Positions 1 to 8,381 of a stretch of DNA of 41,800 nt are shown one piece after another. The stretch is from Tateyamaria pelophila (GTDB lineage: Bacteria > Pseudomonadota > Alphaproteobacteria > Rhodobacterales > Rhodobacteraceae). The notes beneath the pieces were generated by a model that was given only the letters and a program-made list of their open reading frames with translations, searched no databases and had not been told where the DNA came from. Every line of letters begins with the position of its first letter. Within the stretch, counting starts at the first letter, position 1. The stretch is from positions 1-41,800 of the forward strand of contig NZ_JAIMIA010000034.1 of NCBI RefSeq assembly GCF_019966495.1. The letters are read 5' to 3'. A program made the translations under genes and the position numbers.

Positions 1-192
1 GAGGTAAAAGATACTTGATCCGCAGGCCTGATCAGGCGATCTTCGCGTCAGATGGCAGGCCACTTGGGGAATGTCGGACCAAAGGTTTCATTTTTCTTAC
101 ACGTGGCAGGAACCAATCAAGCGGACGACACGCTTTTCAATCGGATTTAACGCCAGATTGAAATCAACTTAAGACCAGAATACAGTCTTCCA
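1..192. other. Left-edge intergenic region upstream of the regulator
   Basis: No coding region on either strand is convincing here. The stretch contains a perfect 12-bp palindrome, GCCTGATCAGGC, at 26-37, which may belong to a gene lying off the left edge. The part near the regulator start is moderately AT-rich and holds a CTGGAC-like element, listed separately. No clear Shine-Dalgarno sequence precedes the ATG at 193. Confidence 0.5.
169..178 (-). promoter_or_regulatory. Candidate TauR/MocR operator, autoregulatory
   Basis: The plus strand reads TTAAGACCAG, so the minus strand reads CTGGTCTTAA. This is close to the CTGGACCTAA and CTGGCCCTAA elements between the regulator and xsc. It lies 14 bases before the regulator ATG, where a bound regulator would block its own transcription. 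I recall CTGGAC-TTAA-like repeats as TauR sites in Rhodobacter, but could not check this. The site match is seen; the function is inferred. Confidence 0.45.
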
Positions 193-1650
193 ATGGCCCT
201 TCCCGTCGAAACCTTCTTTCTTACGCCCAATCATCAGGGCACCCTGCAAAGCCAGGTCCAGCAAATGATTGCACATGGCATTTTGTCGGGGCGCTTCGGC
301 ACGGGAGAAAAACTGCCTTCGACCCGAAAACTGGCGCATCACCTCGGCATCAGCCGCATCACGGTCACACTGGCCTATACGGAACTGGTCGCTTCGGATT
401 ACCTTACGGCGCGCGGCCGGTCCGGGTACTATGTGTCGACAAATGCACCCGTCCCGCCGATCTATCAGCCCCAGAACATGCCCGGAGACGCGGTGGATTG
501 GACGCGCGCCATCGGACAACGGTTTTCAGGCGGACAGGTGCTGAGCAAGCCGCTGGACTGGGCGCGCTTTCGCTATCCGTTCATCTATGGCCAAACCGAT
601 CCGAAATTATTTGACCACGCGAATTGGCGGCAATGTGCCATTCAAGCTCTGGGGCAGCGCGACTTCTCGGCGCTCACGTCCGACTATTACGATCAGGATG
701 ATCCCCAACTGATTGAATTCATCCAGCGCAACACCTTGCCACGACGCGGGATCGCCGCAAATTCAGACCAGATCCTGATCACGCTCGGCGCGCAAAACGC
801 GCTCTGGCTGGCGGCTCAAGTCCTGTTGACCCAGCGGCGTACCGCTGCATTCGAAGACCCCTGTTATCCCGCATTGCGCGAAGTGCTGACACAATCGCGC
901 TGCCATCTGGCGCCGGTGCGGGTTGACCGTGACGGGCTGCCTTCGGACGCGATTCCGCCCGACACGGATGTCATCTTTACCACCCCCAGCCATCAATGCC
1001 CGACGACCGCGACCATGCCGATGGCGCGGCGGCAACAACTGCTCGACAGGGCGCGCGAGCTTGATGCGTTGATCGTAGAAGACGATTACGAATTCGAGAT
1101 GTCGTTTCTGGAACCACCCTCGCCCGCCCTCAAGTCGATGGATGTGGATGGACGCGTGATCTATGTTGGCAGCTTCTCAAAATCCCTGTTTCCGGGCCTG
1201 CGGCTTGGCTATCTTGTCGGCTCCGAGCCGTTCGTCCGCGAGGCGCGCGCCCTGCGCACGTCGGTTCTGCGTCACCCTCCGGGTCATATCCAGCGCACGG
1301 CGGCCTATTTTCTGTCGATGGGGCATTATGATGCCCAAATCCGAAAAATGGGTGCGGCGCTCCATACCAGGCGGCAAGAGATGCAATCCGCCATCAACGC
1401 ACACGGGCTTGAAATTGCAGGCCAGGGCGCGTTTGGAGGCTCGTCCTATTGGATGCGCGCGCCCGAAACTGTTGATACACGTGCCTTGGCGTCCCGCCTC
1501 AAGGCGGACGGTGTTCTCATTGAACCGGGCCACGCATTCTTTACCAAACCCGAAGATACCCGCCGCTACTACCGATTGGGTTACTCATCAATCCCGACCG
1601 AACGGATCAGGGCGGGCATCGGATTGATCGCGGAACATATCGGATCATGA
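193..1650 (+). CDS. tauR: MocR/PdxR-family regulator, TauR-like
   Basis: A 485-residue transcription regulator fusing an N-terminal GntR-type winged helix (about residues 15-82) to a fold-type I aminotransferase domain (about 120-480). The helix-turn-helix is seen in LPSTRKLAHHLGISRITV. The aminotransferase part keeps VEDDYE (about 296-301) and the pyridoxal phosphate lysine in GSFSKSLFPG (Lys330), so it should bind PLP. MocR proteins use PLP and an amine ligand to sense metabolites. TauR of Rhodobacter activates taurine genes. The position directly before xsc and the repeated CTGGAC-like elements support a TauR-like role in sulfonate catabolism. The ATG at 193 has no obvious ribosome binding site. 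The exact ligand (taurine or another aminosulfonate) cannot be read from sequence. PdxR or GabR specificity is less likely given the neighbours. Confidence 0.85.
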   Translation: MALPVETFFLTPNHQGTLQSQVQQMIAHGILSGRFGTGEKLPSTRKLAHHLGISRITVTLAYTELVASDYLTARGRSGYYVSTNAPVPPIYQPQNMPGDAVDWTRAIGQRFSGGQVLSKPLDWARFRYPFIYGQTDPKLFDHANWRQCAIQALGQRDFSALTSDYYDQDDPQLIEFIQRNTLPRRGIAANSDQILITLGAQNALWLAAQVLLTQRRTAAFEDPCYPALREVLTQSRCHLAPVRVDRDGLPSDAIPPDTDVIFTTPSHQCPTTATMPMARRQQLLDRARELDALIVEDDYEFEMSFLEPPSPALKSMDVDGRVIYVGSFSKSLFPGLRLGYLVGSEPFVREARALRTSVLRHPPGHIQRTAAYFLSMGHYDAQIRKMGAALHTRRQEMQSAINAHGLEIAGQGAFGGSSYWMRAPETVDTRALASRLKADGVLIEPGHAFFTKPEDTRRYYRLGYSSIPTERIRAGIGLIAEHIGS

Positions 1651-1651
1651 C

Positions 1652-1707
1652 CTGGACCTAATTCGCAGTCTCATCTGGCCCTAACGCTGCCAAGCGCGGG
1701 CCTCTAA
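1652..1707 (+). promoter_or_regulatory. Three spaced CTGGACCTAA-like repeats before xsc
   Basis: Direct repeats CTGGACCTAA (1652-1661) and CTGGCCCTAA (1675-1684) start 23 bases apart, about two helical turns. A weaker third copy, CGGGCCTCTAA, lies at 1697-1707. They fill most of the 112-base gap between the regulator and xsc. MocR regulators typically bind direct repeats. A similar inverted copy lies before the regulator itself. The repeats are seen; the assignment as TauR-like operators is inference. Confidence 0.5.
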
Positions 1708-1762
1708 CCTGCGTTCAACGCATACGGGCGATTCGACGCCCTCATTCCCGGAGAGTTGCCAC

Positions 1763-3544
1763 ATGAAAATGACGACCGAAGAAGCTTTTGTAAAAACACT
1801 TCAGATGCATGGCATCGACAATGCATTCGGAATCATCGGATCCGCCATGATGCCGATTTCCGATATTTTCCCGGATGCGGGCATCAAGTTCTGGGACTGC
1901 GCCCACGAAACATCGGGCGGCATGATGGCCGACGGGTTCACCCGCGCTACCGGCAAGATGTGCATGATGATTGCCCAGAACGGTCCCGGCATCACCAACT
2001 TCGTCACCGCTGTCAAAACCGCCTACTGGAACCACACGCCGGTTCTGCTGGTGACACCTCAGGCCGCGAACAAGACCATTGGTCAGGGCGGTTTCCAGGA
2101 AATGGAGCAGATGAACCTGTTCGCCGATTGCGTCGCCTATCAGGAAGAGGTTCGTGACCCGTCGCGGATTGCCGAAACGCTGAATCGCGTGATCATGCAA
2201 GCCAAGCGCGCCTCTGCTCCGGCACAGATCAATGTGCCGCGTGACTTCTGGACGCAAGTCATCGACATCGAACTGCCCGTGATCGTCGATTTTGAACTGC
2301 CGCAGGGCGGCGACGCCGCTGTTGCGGACGCAGCCAAGATGCTGAGCGAAGCCAAATTCCCCGTTATCCTGAACGGCGCAGGCGCGGTCCTGTCCAAAGG
2401 TGGCATCGAAGCTTCCCGTATTCTGGCCGAACGCCTCGATGCGCCGGTTTGCGTGGGCTACCAGCACAACGATGCGTTCCCGGGCAACCACCCGTTGTTC
2501 GCGGGCCCTCTGGGCTATAACGGCTCCAAAGCAGGCATGCAGCTGATCAGCCAGGCAGACGTCGTCCTGTGCCTTGGCACCCGCCTCAACCCGTTCTCCA
2601 CCCTGCCCGGCTACGGCATCGACTATTGGCCAACGGATGCCAAGATCATTCAGGTTGACCTGAACCCTGATCGCATTGGCCTGACAAAGAAGGTCACCGT
2701 CGGGATCGTGGGCGATGCCGCCAAGGTTGCCAAAGGCATCACGGCACAACTGTCCGACGATGCGGGTGACACCAATCGATCCGAGCGTAAAAATACCATC
2801 GCGACAACGAAGTCGGCCTGGGCACAGGAACTGACCTCGATGACCGAAGAGCAGGACGATCCCGGCACAGACTGGAACGTGCGTGCCCGTGCGGCCAAGC
2901 CCGACTGGATGGCACCGCGCATGGCGTGGCGCGCAATTCAGGCGGCCCTGCCCGTCGAGGCGATCATTTCCTCCGACATCGGCAACAACTGTGCCATCGG
3001 CAACGCCTATCCGTCGTTCAACGAAAGCCGTAAATATCTGGCGCCGGGCCTTTTCGGCCCCTGCGGATACGGATTGCCTTCGATCGTCGGTGCCAAAATC
3101 GGCAAACCTGACGTGCCCGTCGTGGGCTTTGCAGGCGACGGCGCCTTTGGCATCTCCGTCAACGAACTCACGGCCATTGGTCGCGGTGACTGGCCCGCCA
3201 TCACACAGATCGTCTTCCGCAACTACCAATGGGGCGCTGAAAAGCGGAACTCGACACTTTGGTTCGACGACAACTTCGTTGGAACAGAACTGGACGAAGA
3301 CGTCTCCTATGCCGGCATCGCAAACGCCTGCGGTCTCAAAGGCGTCGTGGCCCGCACACAGGACGAACTGACAGCCGCCTTGGCACAGGCCATCAAGGAC
3401 CAGATGGAAAACGGGATCACCACCCTGATCGAAGCGATGATCAACCAGGAACTGGGCGACCCCTTCCGTCGGGATGCGATGAAAAAACCCGTTGCCGTTG
3501 CTGGCATCAGCAAGGATGACATGCGGCCTCAGGTCGGCGCGTAA
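1763..3544 (+). CDS. xsc: Sulfoacetaldehyde acetyltransferase
   Basis: A 593-residue ThDP enzyme that converts sulfoacetaldehyde and phosphate to acetyl phosphate and sulfite, the desulfonation step of taurine and related C2-sulfonate degradation in the cytoplasm. Visible marks are the N-terminal IIGSAMMPISDIFPD, the ThDP-activating glutamate in CAHETSGGMMADG, and the C-terminal GDG motif in FAGDGAFGISVNE followed by N in FRNYQWGAEKRN, all typical of Xsc rather than acetolactate synthase. The length fits the family. The start is the ATG at 1763, with GGAGAG at 1750-1755 seven bases before it. It is followed after 37 bases by pta, which uses its product, and then by the sulfite dehydrogenase genes that remove the sulfite. 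No taurine transporter, taurine:pyruvate aminotransferase or taurine dehydrogenase is in the window, so the sulfoacetaldehyde source is elsewhere. Confidence 0.96.
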   Translation: MKMTTEEAFVKTLQMHGIDNAFGIIGSAMMPISDIFPDAGIKFWDCAHETSGGMMADGFTRATGKMCMMIAQNGPGITNFVTAVKTAYWNHTPVLLVTPQAANKTIGQGGFQEMEQMNLFADCVAYQEEVRDPSRIAETLNRVIMQAKRASAPAQINVPRDFWTQVIDIELPVIVDFELPQGGDAAVADAAKMLSEAKFPVILNGAGAVLSKGGIEASRILAERLDAPVCVGYQHNDAFPGNHPLFAGPLGYNGSKAGMQLISQADVVLCLGTRLNPFSTLPGYGIDYWPTDAKIIQVDLNPDRIGLTKKVTVGIVGDAAKVAKGITAQLSDDAGDTNRSERKNTIATTKSAWAQELTSMTEEQDDPGTDWNVRARAAKPDWMAPRMAWRAIQAALPVEAIISSDIGNNCAIGNAYPSFNESRKYLAPGLFGPCGYGLPSIVGAKIGKPDVPVVGFAGDGAFGISVNELTAIGRGDWPAITQIVFRNYQWGAEKRNSTLWFDDNFVGTELDEDVSYAGIANACGLKGVVARTQDELTAALAQAIKDQMENGITTLIEAMINQELGDPFRRDAMKKPVAVAGISKDDMRPQVGA

Positions 3545-3581
3545 ATCCCGTGCGTCTGACAACACATTCGGGGTGGGCTGC

Positions 3582-4595
3582 ATGAGCGTTCTGGACGACC
3601 TCCAGTCGCGCGCCGCGGCCCTTCCTGCGCATATCGTATTGAGCGAAGGCCACGATCCCCGGATTGTGGCTGCCGCCATTCAGGCTGTTTCTGCCGGACT
3701 TGGCACCGTTACGCTGGTCGGGGAGACTGTCACTGTTGCGTTGGCCGTAAAACAGGCCGGTGGGGCTCCGTCCGACAAATTGCAGATCGCGGATCCGGCC
3801 AATCATCCCCTTGCGGCTGACATTGCCTCCGCATTTTTTGAATTGCGCAAGCACAAAGGCGTCACGCCGGAACAGGCGGAAACGCTGACCCGTGATCCGC
3901 TCGTGTTTGCCGCAATGCTCGTCCGCCTCGGTCACGCCGATGGCACAGTGGGCGGTGCCATCGCCACAACGTCCGATACCGTGCGTGCGGCCTTACAGGT
4001 CATCGGCAAAGCTCCCGACGCGGCCCTTGTTTCCAGCTTTTTCCTGATGGTGCTGCCCGAAAACCACCCCTCGGGTCGAAATGCGATGATCTTTTCGGAC
4101 AGCGGGCTGGTCATTGATCCCTCCGCCCCCGAACTGGCCGCTATCGCGGTGCAGTCCGCCACATCTTTTCGCGCACTGATTGGCGAAACACCCAAAGTAG
4201 CGCTGCTCTCCTTCTCCACCAAAGGCAGCGCACGACATCCAGATGTGACCAAGGTCACCGATGCCGCCCAGATCCTGCTTGACGCGCATCCTGACCTTGA
4301 TACGGATGGCGAACTCCAATTCGATGCCGCCTTCGTGCCGGAGATTGGCGCGTCCAAAGCCAAGGGCTCAGCCGTCGCGGGCCACGCCAACGTCATGATT
4401 TTCCCCAACCTTGATGCGGGAAACATCGGTTACAAGATCGCCCAACGGATCGGCGGCTGCACCGCCATCGGCCCGATCCTGCAGGGCCTTGCCAAACCCG
4501 CCAACGACCTCAGCCGGGGTTGCACAGCGGACGATGTCCTGCACATGATCGCCGTGACCGTCCTGCAATCCGCCGCCCTGAAAGGGACCACATGA
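3582..4595 (+). CDS. pta: Phosphate acetyltransferase
   Basis: A 337-residue Pta/Ptb-domain enzyme converting acetyl phosphate and CoA to acetyl-CoA and phosphate. The N-terminus (PAHIVLSEGHDPRIVAAA) and the C-terminal AGHANVMIFPNLDAGNIGYK and IGGCTAIGPILQGLAKP stretches are typical of the short Pta form, without the N-terminal DRTGG regulatory region of E. coli Pta. An in-frame extension upstream to 3492 overlaps xsc, but the ATG at 3582 fits the family start, so it was chosen. Its stop overlaps the soeA start as ATGA. The xsc-pta pair is a conserved way to harvest the acetyl group from sulfoacetaldehyde. No acetate kinase is nearby, so the acetyl phosphate is probably all turned to acetyl-CoA here. 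Confidence 0.95.
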   Translation: MSVLDDLQSRAAALPAHIVLSEGHDPRIVAAAIQAVSAGLGTVTLVGETVTVALAVKQAGGAPSDKLQIADPANHPLAADIASAFFELRKHKGVTPEQAETLTRDPLVFAAMLVRLGHADGTVGGAIATTSDTVRAALQVIGKAPDAALVSSFFLMVLPENHPSGRNAMIFSDSGLVIDPSAPELAAIAVQSATSFRALIGETPKVALLSFSTKGSARHPDVTKVTDAAQILLDAHPDLDTDGELQFDAAFVPEIGASKAKGSAVAGHANVMIFPNLDAGNIGYKIAQRIGGCTAIGPILQGLAKPANDLSRGCTADDVLHMIAVTVLQSAALKGTT

Positions 4596-7402
4596 ACCAG
4601 CCCAAGCTTGATCTGTCGCCCAAAGTCTCCGACGAGATTCGCAAGACAACCTGTTACATGTGCGCATGTCGCTGCGGCATCAACGTGCACCTGAAGGATG
4701 GCAAGGTCGCCTACATCGAAGGCAACCGGGACCACCCCGTAAACAAGGGCGTCCTGTGTGCCAAAGGCTCTGCCGGCATCATGCAGGTCAACGCCCCGTC
4801 GCGGCTACAAGCGCCATTGAAGCGGGTCGGCCCGCGCGGCTCGGGTGAATTTCAGGAAATCAGCTGGGACGAAGCGCTGAACCTCGCCACGGAATGGCTG
4901 GAACCGATCCGCAAGGATGACCCGTCCAAGCTGGCCTTTTTCACCGGCCGCGATCAGTCGCAAAGCTTTACGTCGTTCTGGGCGCAAAACTTCGGCACCC
5001 CCAACTATGCGGCCCATGGCGGCTTCTGTTCGGTCAACATGGCGGCGGCCGGTATCTACACCATGGGCGGCGCATTCTGGGAGTTTGGCCAGCCCGATTG
5101 GGATCACACCAAACTCTTCATGCTGTTCGGCGTCGCCGAAGATCACGACAGCAACCCGATCAAGATGGGGATCGGCAAGATCAAGGCGCGCGGTGCCCGC
5201 GTCATCGGCGTGAACCCGATCCGCACGGGATACAACGCCGTCGCCGACGATTGGATCGGCATCACGCCCGGCACCGACGGGCTCTTTATCCTGTCGCTCA
5301 TCCACTGCCTGATGAAGGCCGGCAAGATCGACGTCGACTACCTTGCGCGCTACACCAACGCGTCCTGCCTGGTGAATGGGGACGAAGGCTCTGCTGAATT
5401 TGGCCTGTTGCTGCGCGACGACGCAGGCAAGGAACTGGTCATGGACCGGGCCACAGGCAAACTGACGCCCTTTGACCAAAAGGGCGTCAAACCTGACCTC
5501 ACGGCCACGCACGAGGCCGATGGCATTACCCACCGCACCGTCATGCACCACATGGCCGACCGCTACCTGAGCAACGACTACGCACCGGAGGCGGTGGCCG
5601 AACGCACAGGCATTTCCGCCCGCCGCATTCGCGCGATCGCCAACGAAATCGCCCGCGTCGCCTTTGAGGAAGCGTTTGAATTGGACGTCGAATGGACCGA
5701 TTTCCGCGGCGAGACGCACGCCAAGATGCAAGGTCGCCCCGTCAGCTTCCATTCGATGCGCGGAATTTCGGCGCATGCCAATGGCTTCCAGACCTGCCGC
5801 GCCCTGCACGTATTGCAGATCATTCTGGGCAGCGTCGAAGTGCCCGGCGGCTTCCGATTCAAACCTCCCTACCCCAAACCGGCCACGGTTCACCCCAAAC
5901 CGCATTGCAAAGTCACCCCCGGCGCGCCGCTTGACGGCCCCCACTTGGGCTTTGTCCATGGGCCGGATGATCTGGCGCTCAAAGACGACGGCAGCCCCGC
6001 GCGGATCGACAAGGCATTTACTTGGGAAAACCCCATGTCCGCGCATGGGCTGATGCACATGGTCATCTCGAACGCGCATGCGGGCGACCCCTACAAGATC
6101 GACACGCTCTTCATGTATATGGCCAACATGTCGTGGAACTCCTCCATGAACACCGGCGGCGTAATGGAGATGCTGACCGACAAGGATGAAAACGGCGATT
6201 ACGTCATCCCGCGGATCATCTATTCCGATGCCTACAGCTCGGAAATGGTGGCCTATGCCGACCTGATCCTGCCCGACACCACATATCTGGAACGGCATGA
6301 CTGTATCTCGCTGCTGGATCGCCCGATCTGCGAGGCGGACGCCGCCGCCGATGCCATCCGCTGGCCCGTGATCGAACCTGACCGCGACGTGCGCGGCTTC
6401 CAATCGGTACTCTGTGAGCTTGGCGCAAAACTGAACCTGCCCGGCTTTGTCAACGAGGACGGCAGCCAGAAATACGCGGATTACGGCGACTATATCGTCA
6501 ATCACATCCGCAAACCCGGCATTGGCCCACTTGCGGGCTTCCGGGGCGACGGCACAAAGACCGGGCGCGGCGACGTGAACCCGGATCAACTCGACAAATA
6601 CATTGAAAACGGCGGCTTTTTCGTCGAACACATCCCCGAAGGAGCCAATTACTACAAACCCTGGAACACCGCCTACCAGGACTGGGCCGTGGGCATGGGC
6701 CTCTTCGATAGCCCGCAACCCTACCTGTTTTCGCTCTATGTCGAGCCAATGCGCAAATTCCAACTGGCCGCTGAGGGGCACGGAGATCGCCAGCCGCCCG
6801 ACCATCTGCGCGAACGGATCAAGGCCACCATGGATCCGCTGCCGATCTGGTATGACCCTGCACCCGACAACAAGGTCGACGACTTCCCAATCACCGCACT
6901 GACGCAACGCCCCATGGCGATGTATCACTCATGGGGGTCGCAAAACGCGTGGTTACGGCAGTTGCACGGCCACAACCCGCTCTATCTGCCCACGAAGCTG
7001 ATGAAGGAAAACAACCTGACGGATGGCGACTGGGCCAAGGTCACCTCACCACACGGCGAAACCACAGTGCCGGTTATGGAAATGGCCGCCCTCAACGAAA
7101 ACACGATCTGGACCTGGAACGCGATCGGCAAGCGCAAGGGCGCGTGGGCGCTCGACAATGATGCGCCCGAAGCGACCCGCGGCTTCCTGCTCAACCACCT
7201 GATCCACGAGTTGCTGCCCCCCAAAGGCGACGGCCTGCGATGGGCCAACTCGGACCCGATCACAGGCCAGGCCGCTTGGTTCGACCTGAAGGTGCGGCTT
7301 GAAAAAGCCACCGCCCCAAACGAAAGCCAACCGGTCATGCAACCGATCAAATCACCGGTCGGCCAAGGTCCGGAAACCCTGTCCTGGAAGGTCGGCAAAT
7401 GA
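4592..7402 (+). CDS. soeA: Sulfite dehydrogenase (quinone), molybdopterin subunit
   Basis: A 936-residue molybdopterin oxidoreductase of the DMSO reductase family. The N-terminal [4Fe-4S] motif has Cys21, Cys24, Cys28 and Cys56, followed by molybdopterin and dinucleotide-binding domains to the C-terminus. No twin-arginine signal is visible, which fits the cytoplasm-facing SoeA of Allochromatium and roseobacters rather than periplasmic polysulfide or thiosulfate reductases. It would oxidise sulfite to sulfate and pass electrons through SoeB to the membrane anchor SoeC and quinone. The order xsc-pta-soeA, with an ATGA overlap to pta, ties it to the sulfite released by Xsc. The start at 4592 is preferred over an in-frame start at 4520 inside pta. 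The family alone would also allow another substrate; the context makes sulfite by far the best fit. Confidence 0.9.
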   Translation: MNQPKLDLSPKVSDEIRKTTCYMCACRCGINVHLKDGKVAYIEGNRDHPVNKGVLCAKGSAGIMQVNAPSRLQAPLKRVGPRGSGEFQEISWDEALNLATEWLEPIRKDDPSKLAFFTGRDQSQSFTSFWAQNFGTPNYAAHGGFCSVNMAAAGIYTMGGAFWEFGQPDWDHTKLFMLFGVAEDHDSNPIKMGIGKIKARGARVIGVNPIRTGYNAVADDWIGITPGTDGLFILSLIHCLMKAGKIDVDYLARYTNASCLVNGDEGSAEFGLLLRDDAGKELVMDRATGKLTPFDQKGVKPDLTATHEADGITHRTVMHHMADRYLSNDYAPEAVAERTGISARRIRAIANEIARVAFEEAFELDVEWTDFRGETHAKMQGRPVSFHSMRGISAHANGFQTCRALHVLQIILGSVEVPGGFRFKPPYPKPATVHPKPHCKVTPGAPLDGPHLGFVHGPDDLALKDDGSPARIDKAFTWENPMSAHGLMHMVISNAHAGDPYKIDTLFMYMANMSWNSSMNTGGVMEMLTDKDENGDYVIPRIIYSDAYSSEMVAYADLILPDTTYLERHDCISLLDRPICEADAAADAIRWPVIEPDRDVRGFQSVLCELGAKLNLPGFVNEDGSQKYADYGDYIVNHIRKPGIGPLAGFRGDGTKTGRGDVNPDQLDKYIENGGFFVEHIPEGANYYKPWNTAYQDWAVGMGLFDSPQPYLFSLYVEPMRKFQLAAEGHGDRQPPDHLRERIKATMDPLPIWYDPAPDNKVDDFPITALTQRPMAMYHSWGSQNAWLRQLHGHNPLYLPTKLMKENNLTDGDWAKVTSPHGETTVPVMEMAALNENTIWTWNAIGKRKGAWALDNDAPEATRGFLLNHLIHELLPPKGDGLRWANSDPITGQAAWFDLKVRLEKATAPNESQPVMQPIKSPVGQGPETLSWKVGK

Positions 7403-7626
7403 CACCCATTCAACGCACCCTTCTGGCTATCGCCGCCTTTGTCGCGTTGGCGCTCAGCCTTTTCATCTGGTTCATCGCAAACTGGGACAAGTCAAAAACC
7501 CAACCGATCGGCCACCTGATCAATACCAGCACTCACAAGGCATCCCTTTTCATCTTGCCAAATAAACTCCGGGGTCTGGGGCAGAGCCCCAGTCTTGCCG
7601 GGATCAGCAAGGGGACAGCGACATGA
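7399..7626 (+). CDS. Small one-TM protein between soeA and soeB, unknown
   Basis: A 75-residue ORF coupled on both sides: its ATG overlaps the soeA stop (ATGA at 7399-7402) and its TGA overlaps the soeB start (ATGA at 7623-7626). Residues about 6-27 (RTLLAIAAFVALALSLFIWF) form one hydrophobic segment, followed by NWDKSKTQP, so it would be a single-span membrane peptide. Its C-terminal third (from about residue 51) is encoded by a repeat element (7551-7590) shared with another locus, so the natural C-terminus may have been altered by that insertion. No family is recognised. It could be a small accessory subunit of the SoeABC complex, or a coupling ORF. The DNA overlaps are seen; the function is unknown. 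Confidence 0.5.
   Translation: MTPIQRTLLAIAAFVALALSLFIWFIANWDKSKTQPIGHLINTSTHKASLFILPNKLRGLGQSPSLAGISKGTAT
7551..7590 (+). repeat. Short intergenic-type repeat with hairpin, copy 1
   Basis: CATCTTGCCAAATAAACTCC at 7551-7570 (identity extends two T's upstream) is identical to a copy at 23841-23860. It is followed by an imperfect GC hairpin: GGGG and TCTG at 7571-7578 pair with CAGA and CCCC at 7582-7590, with one bulged G. This resembles the REP-like elements that I recall scattered through Rhodobacteraceae genomes. This copy lies inside a small ORF of the soe operon and stays in frame. Confidence 0.65.
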
Positions 7627-8381
7627 CACAACTCCCCCAAACCACAGCCAGGAAACTCGGGCTTGTCATCGACCTTGACACCTGCGTCGGCTGCCACGCC
7701 TGCGTGATCTCCTGCAAAGGCTGGAATACCGAAAACTACGGCGCGCCGTTATCCGACACCGATCCTTACGGCGCGGACCCTTCGGGCACGTTCCTCAACC
7801 GCGTGCACAGTTACGAGGTGCAACCGGAACAGGGCACCGCACAACTCATCCACTTCCCCAAATCCTGCCTGCATTGCGAGGACGCCCCCTGCGTCACAGT
7901 CTGCCCCACGGGTGCCAGCTACAAGCGGGTCGAGGATGGCATCGTTCTGGTCAACGAAAGCGACTGCATCGGCTGCGGCCTCTGCGCCTGGGCCTGCCCC
8001 TACGGTGCGCGCGAAATGGATGCCGTCGAAAAGGTGATGAAGAAATGTACCCTCTGCGTGGACCGGATCTATAACGAAAACCTCCCCGAGGTGGATCGTG
8101 AACCGGCCTGCGTGCGTACTTGCCCATCGAACGCACGGCATTTTGGAGACTTCGCCGACCCCGACAGCAACGTGTCGAAACTGGTCGCGGAACGCGGCGG
8201 TATCGATCTGATGCCTGAACAAGGCACCAAACCGGTCAACAAATATCTGCCGCCCCGCCCCAAGGATACGCTTTCCGAGGGTGCAGGCGACATCGACATT
8301 CTGGCCCCCTACCTCGAACCCGTGGCGCAAGAGGCCAAAGGCTTCCTTGGCTGGCTCGACAAAACGCTGGAGAAACTCTGA
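7623..8381 (+). CDS. soeB: Sulfite dehydrogenase iron-sulfur subunit
   Basis: A 252-residue ferredoxin-type subunit that carries electrons from SoeA to SoeC. Several cysteine clusters are visible: CVGCHACVISC near the N-terminus, CLHCEDAPCVTVCP in the first third, CIGCGLCAWACP in the middle, and CTLCVDR with CVRTCP later. This pattern is typical of the four-cluster NrfC/DmsB-like subunits. The protein has no signal peptide, consistent with a cytoplasmic location beside SoeA. An AAGGGGA ribosome binding site lies about seven bases before the ATG at 7623. It overlaps the preceding small ORF by ATGA and shares one base with the soeC start. Confidence 0.93.
   Translation: MTQLPQTTARKLGLVIDLDTCVGCHACVISCKGWNTENYGAPLSDTDPYGADPSGTFLNRVHSYEVQPEQGTAQLIHFPKSCLHCEDAPCVTVCPTGASYKRVEDGIVLVNESDCIGCGLCAWACPYGAREMDAVEKVMKKCTLCVDRIYNENLPEVDREPACVRTCPSNARHFGDFADPDSNVSKLVAERGGIDLMPEQGTKPVNKYLPPRPKDTLSEGAGDIDILAPYLEPVAQEAKGFLGWLDKTLEKL

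Noticed and set aside
26-37. Perfect palindrome GCCTGATCAGGC near the left edge
   Set aside because: Short, with no loop or T-run and no gene context visible; it could be chance or part of a feature outside the window.
1742-3679. A long open frame on the minus strand across xsc
   Set aside because: It is fully antisense to a clear family member, has low-complexity composition with no recognisable motif, and is typical of GC-rich codon bias.
4805-6928. A 707-codon open frame antisense to soeA
   Set aside because: Same reasons: soeA is unambiguous on the plus strand, and the antisense translation shows no domain.
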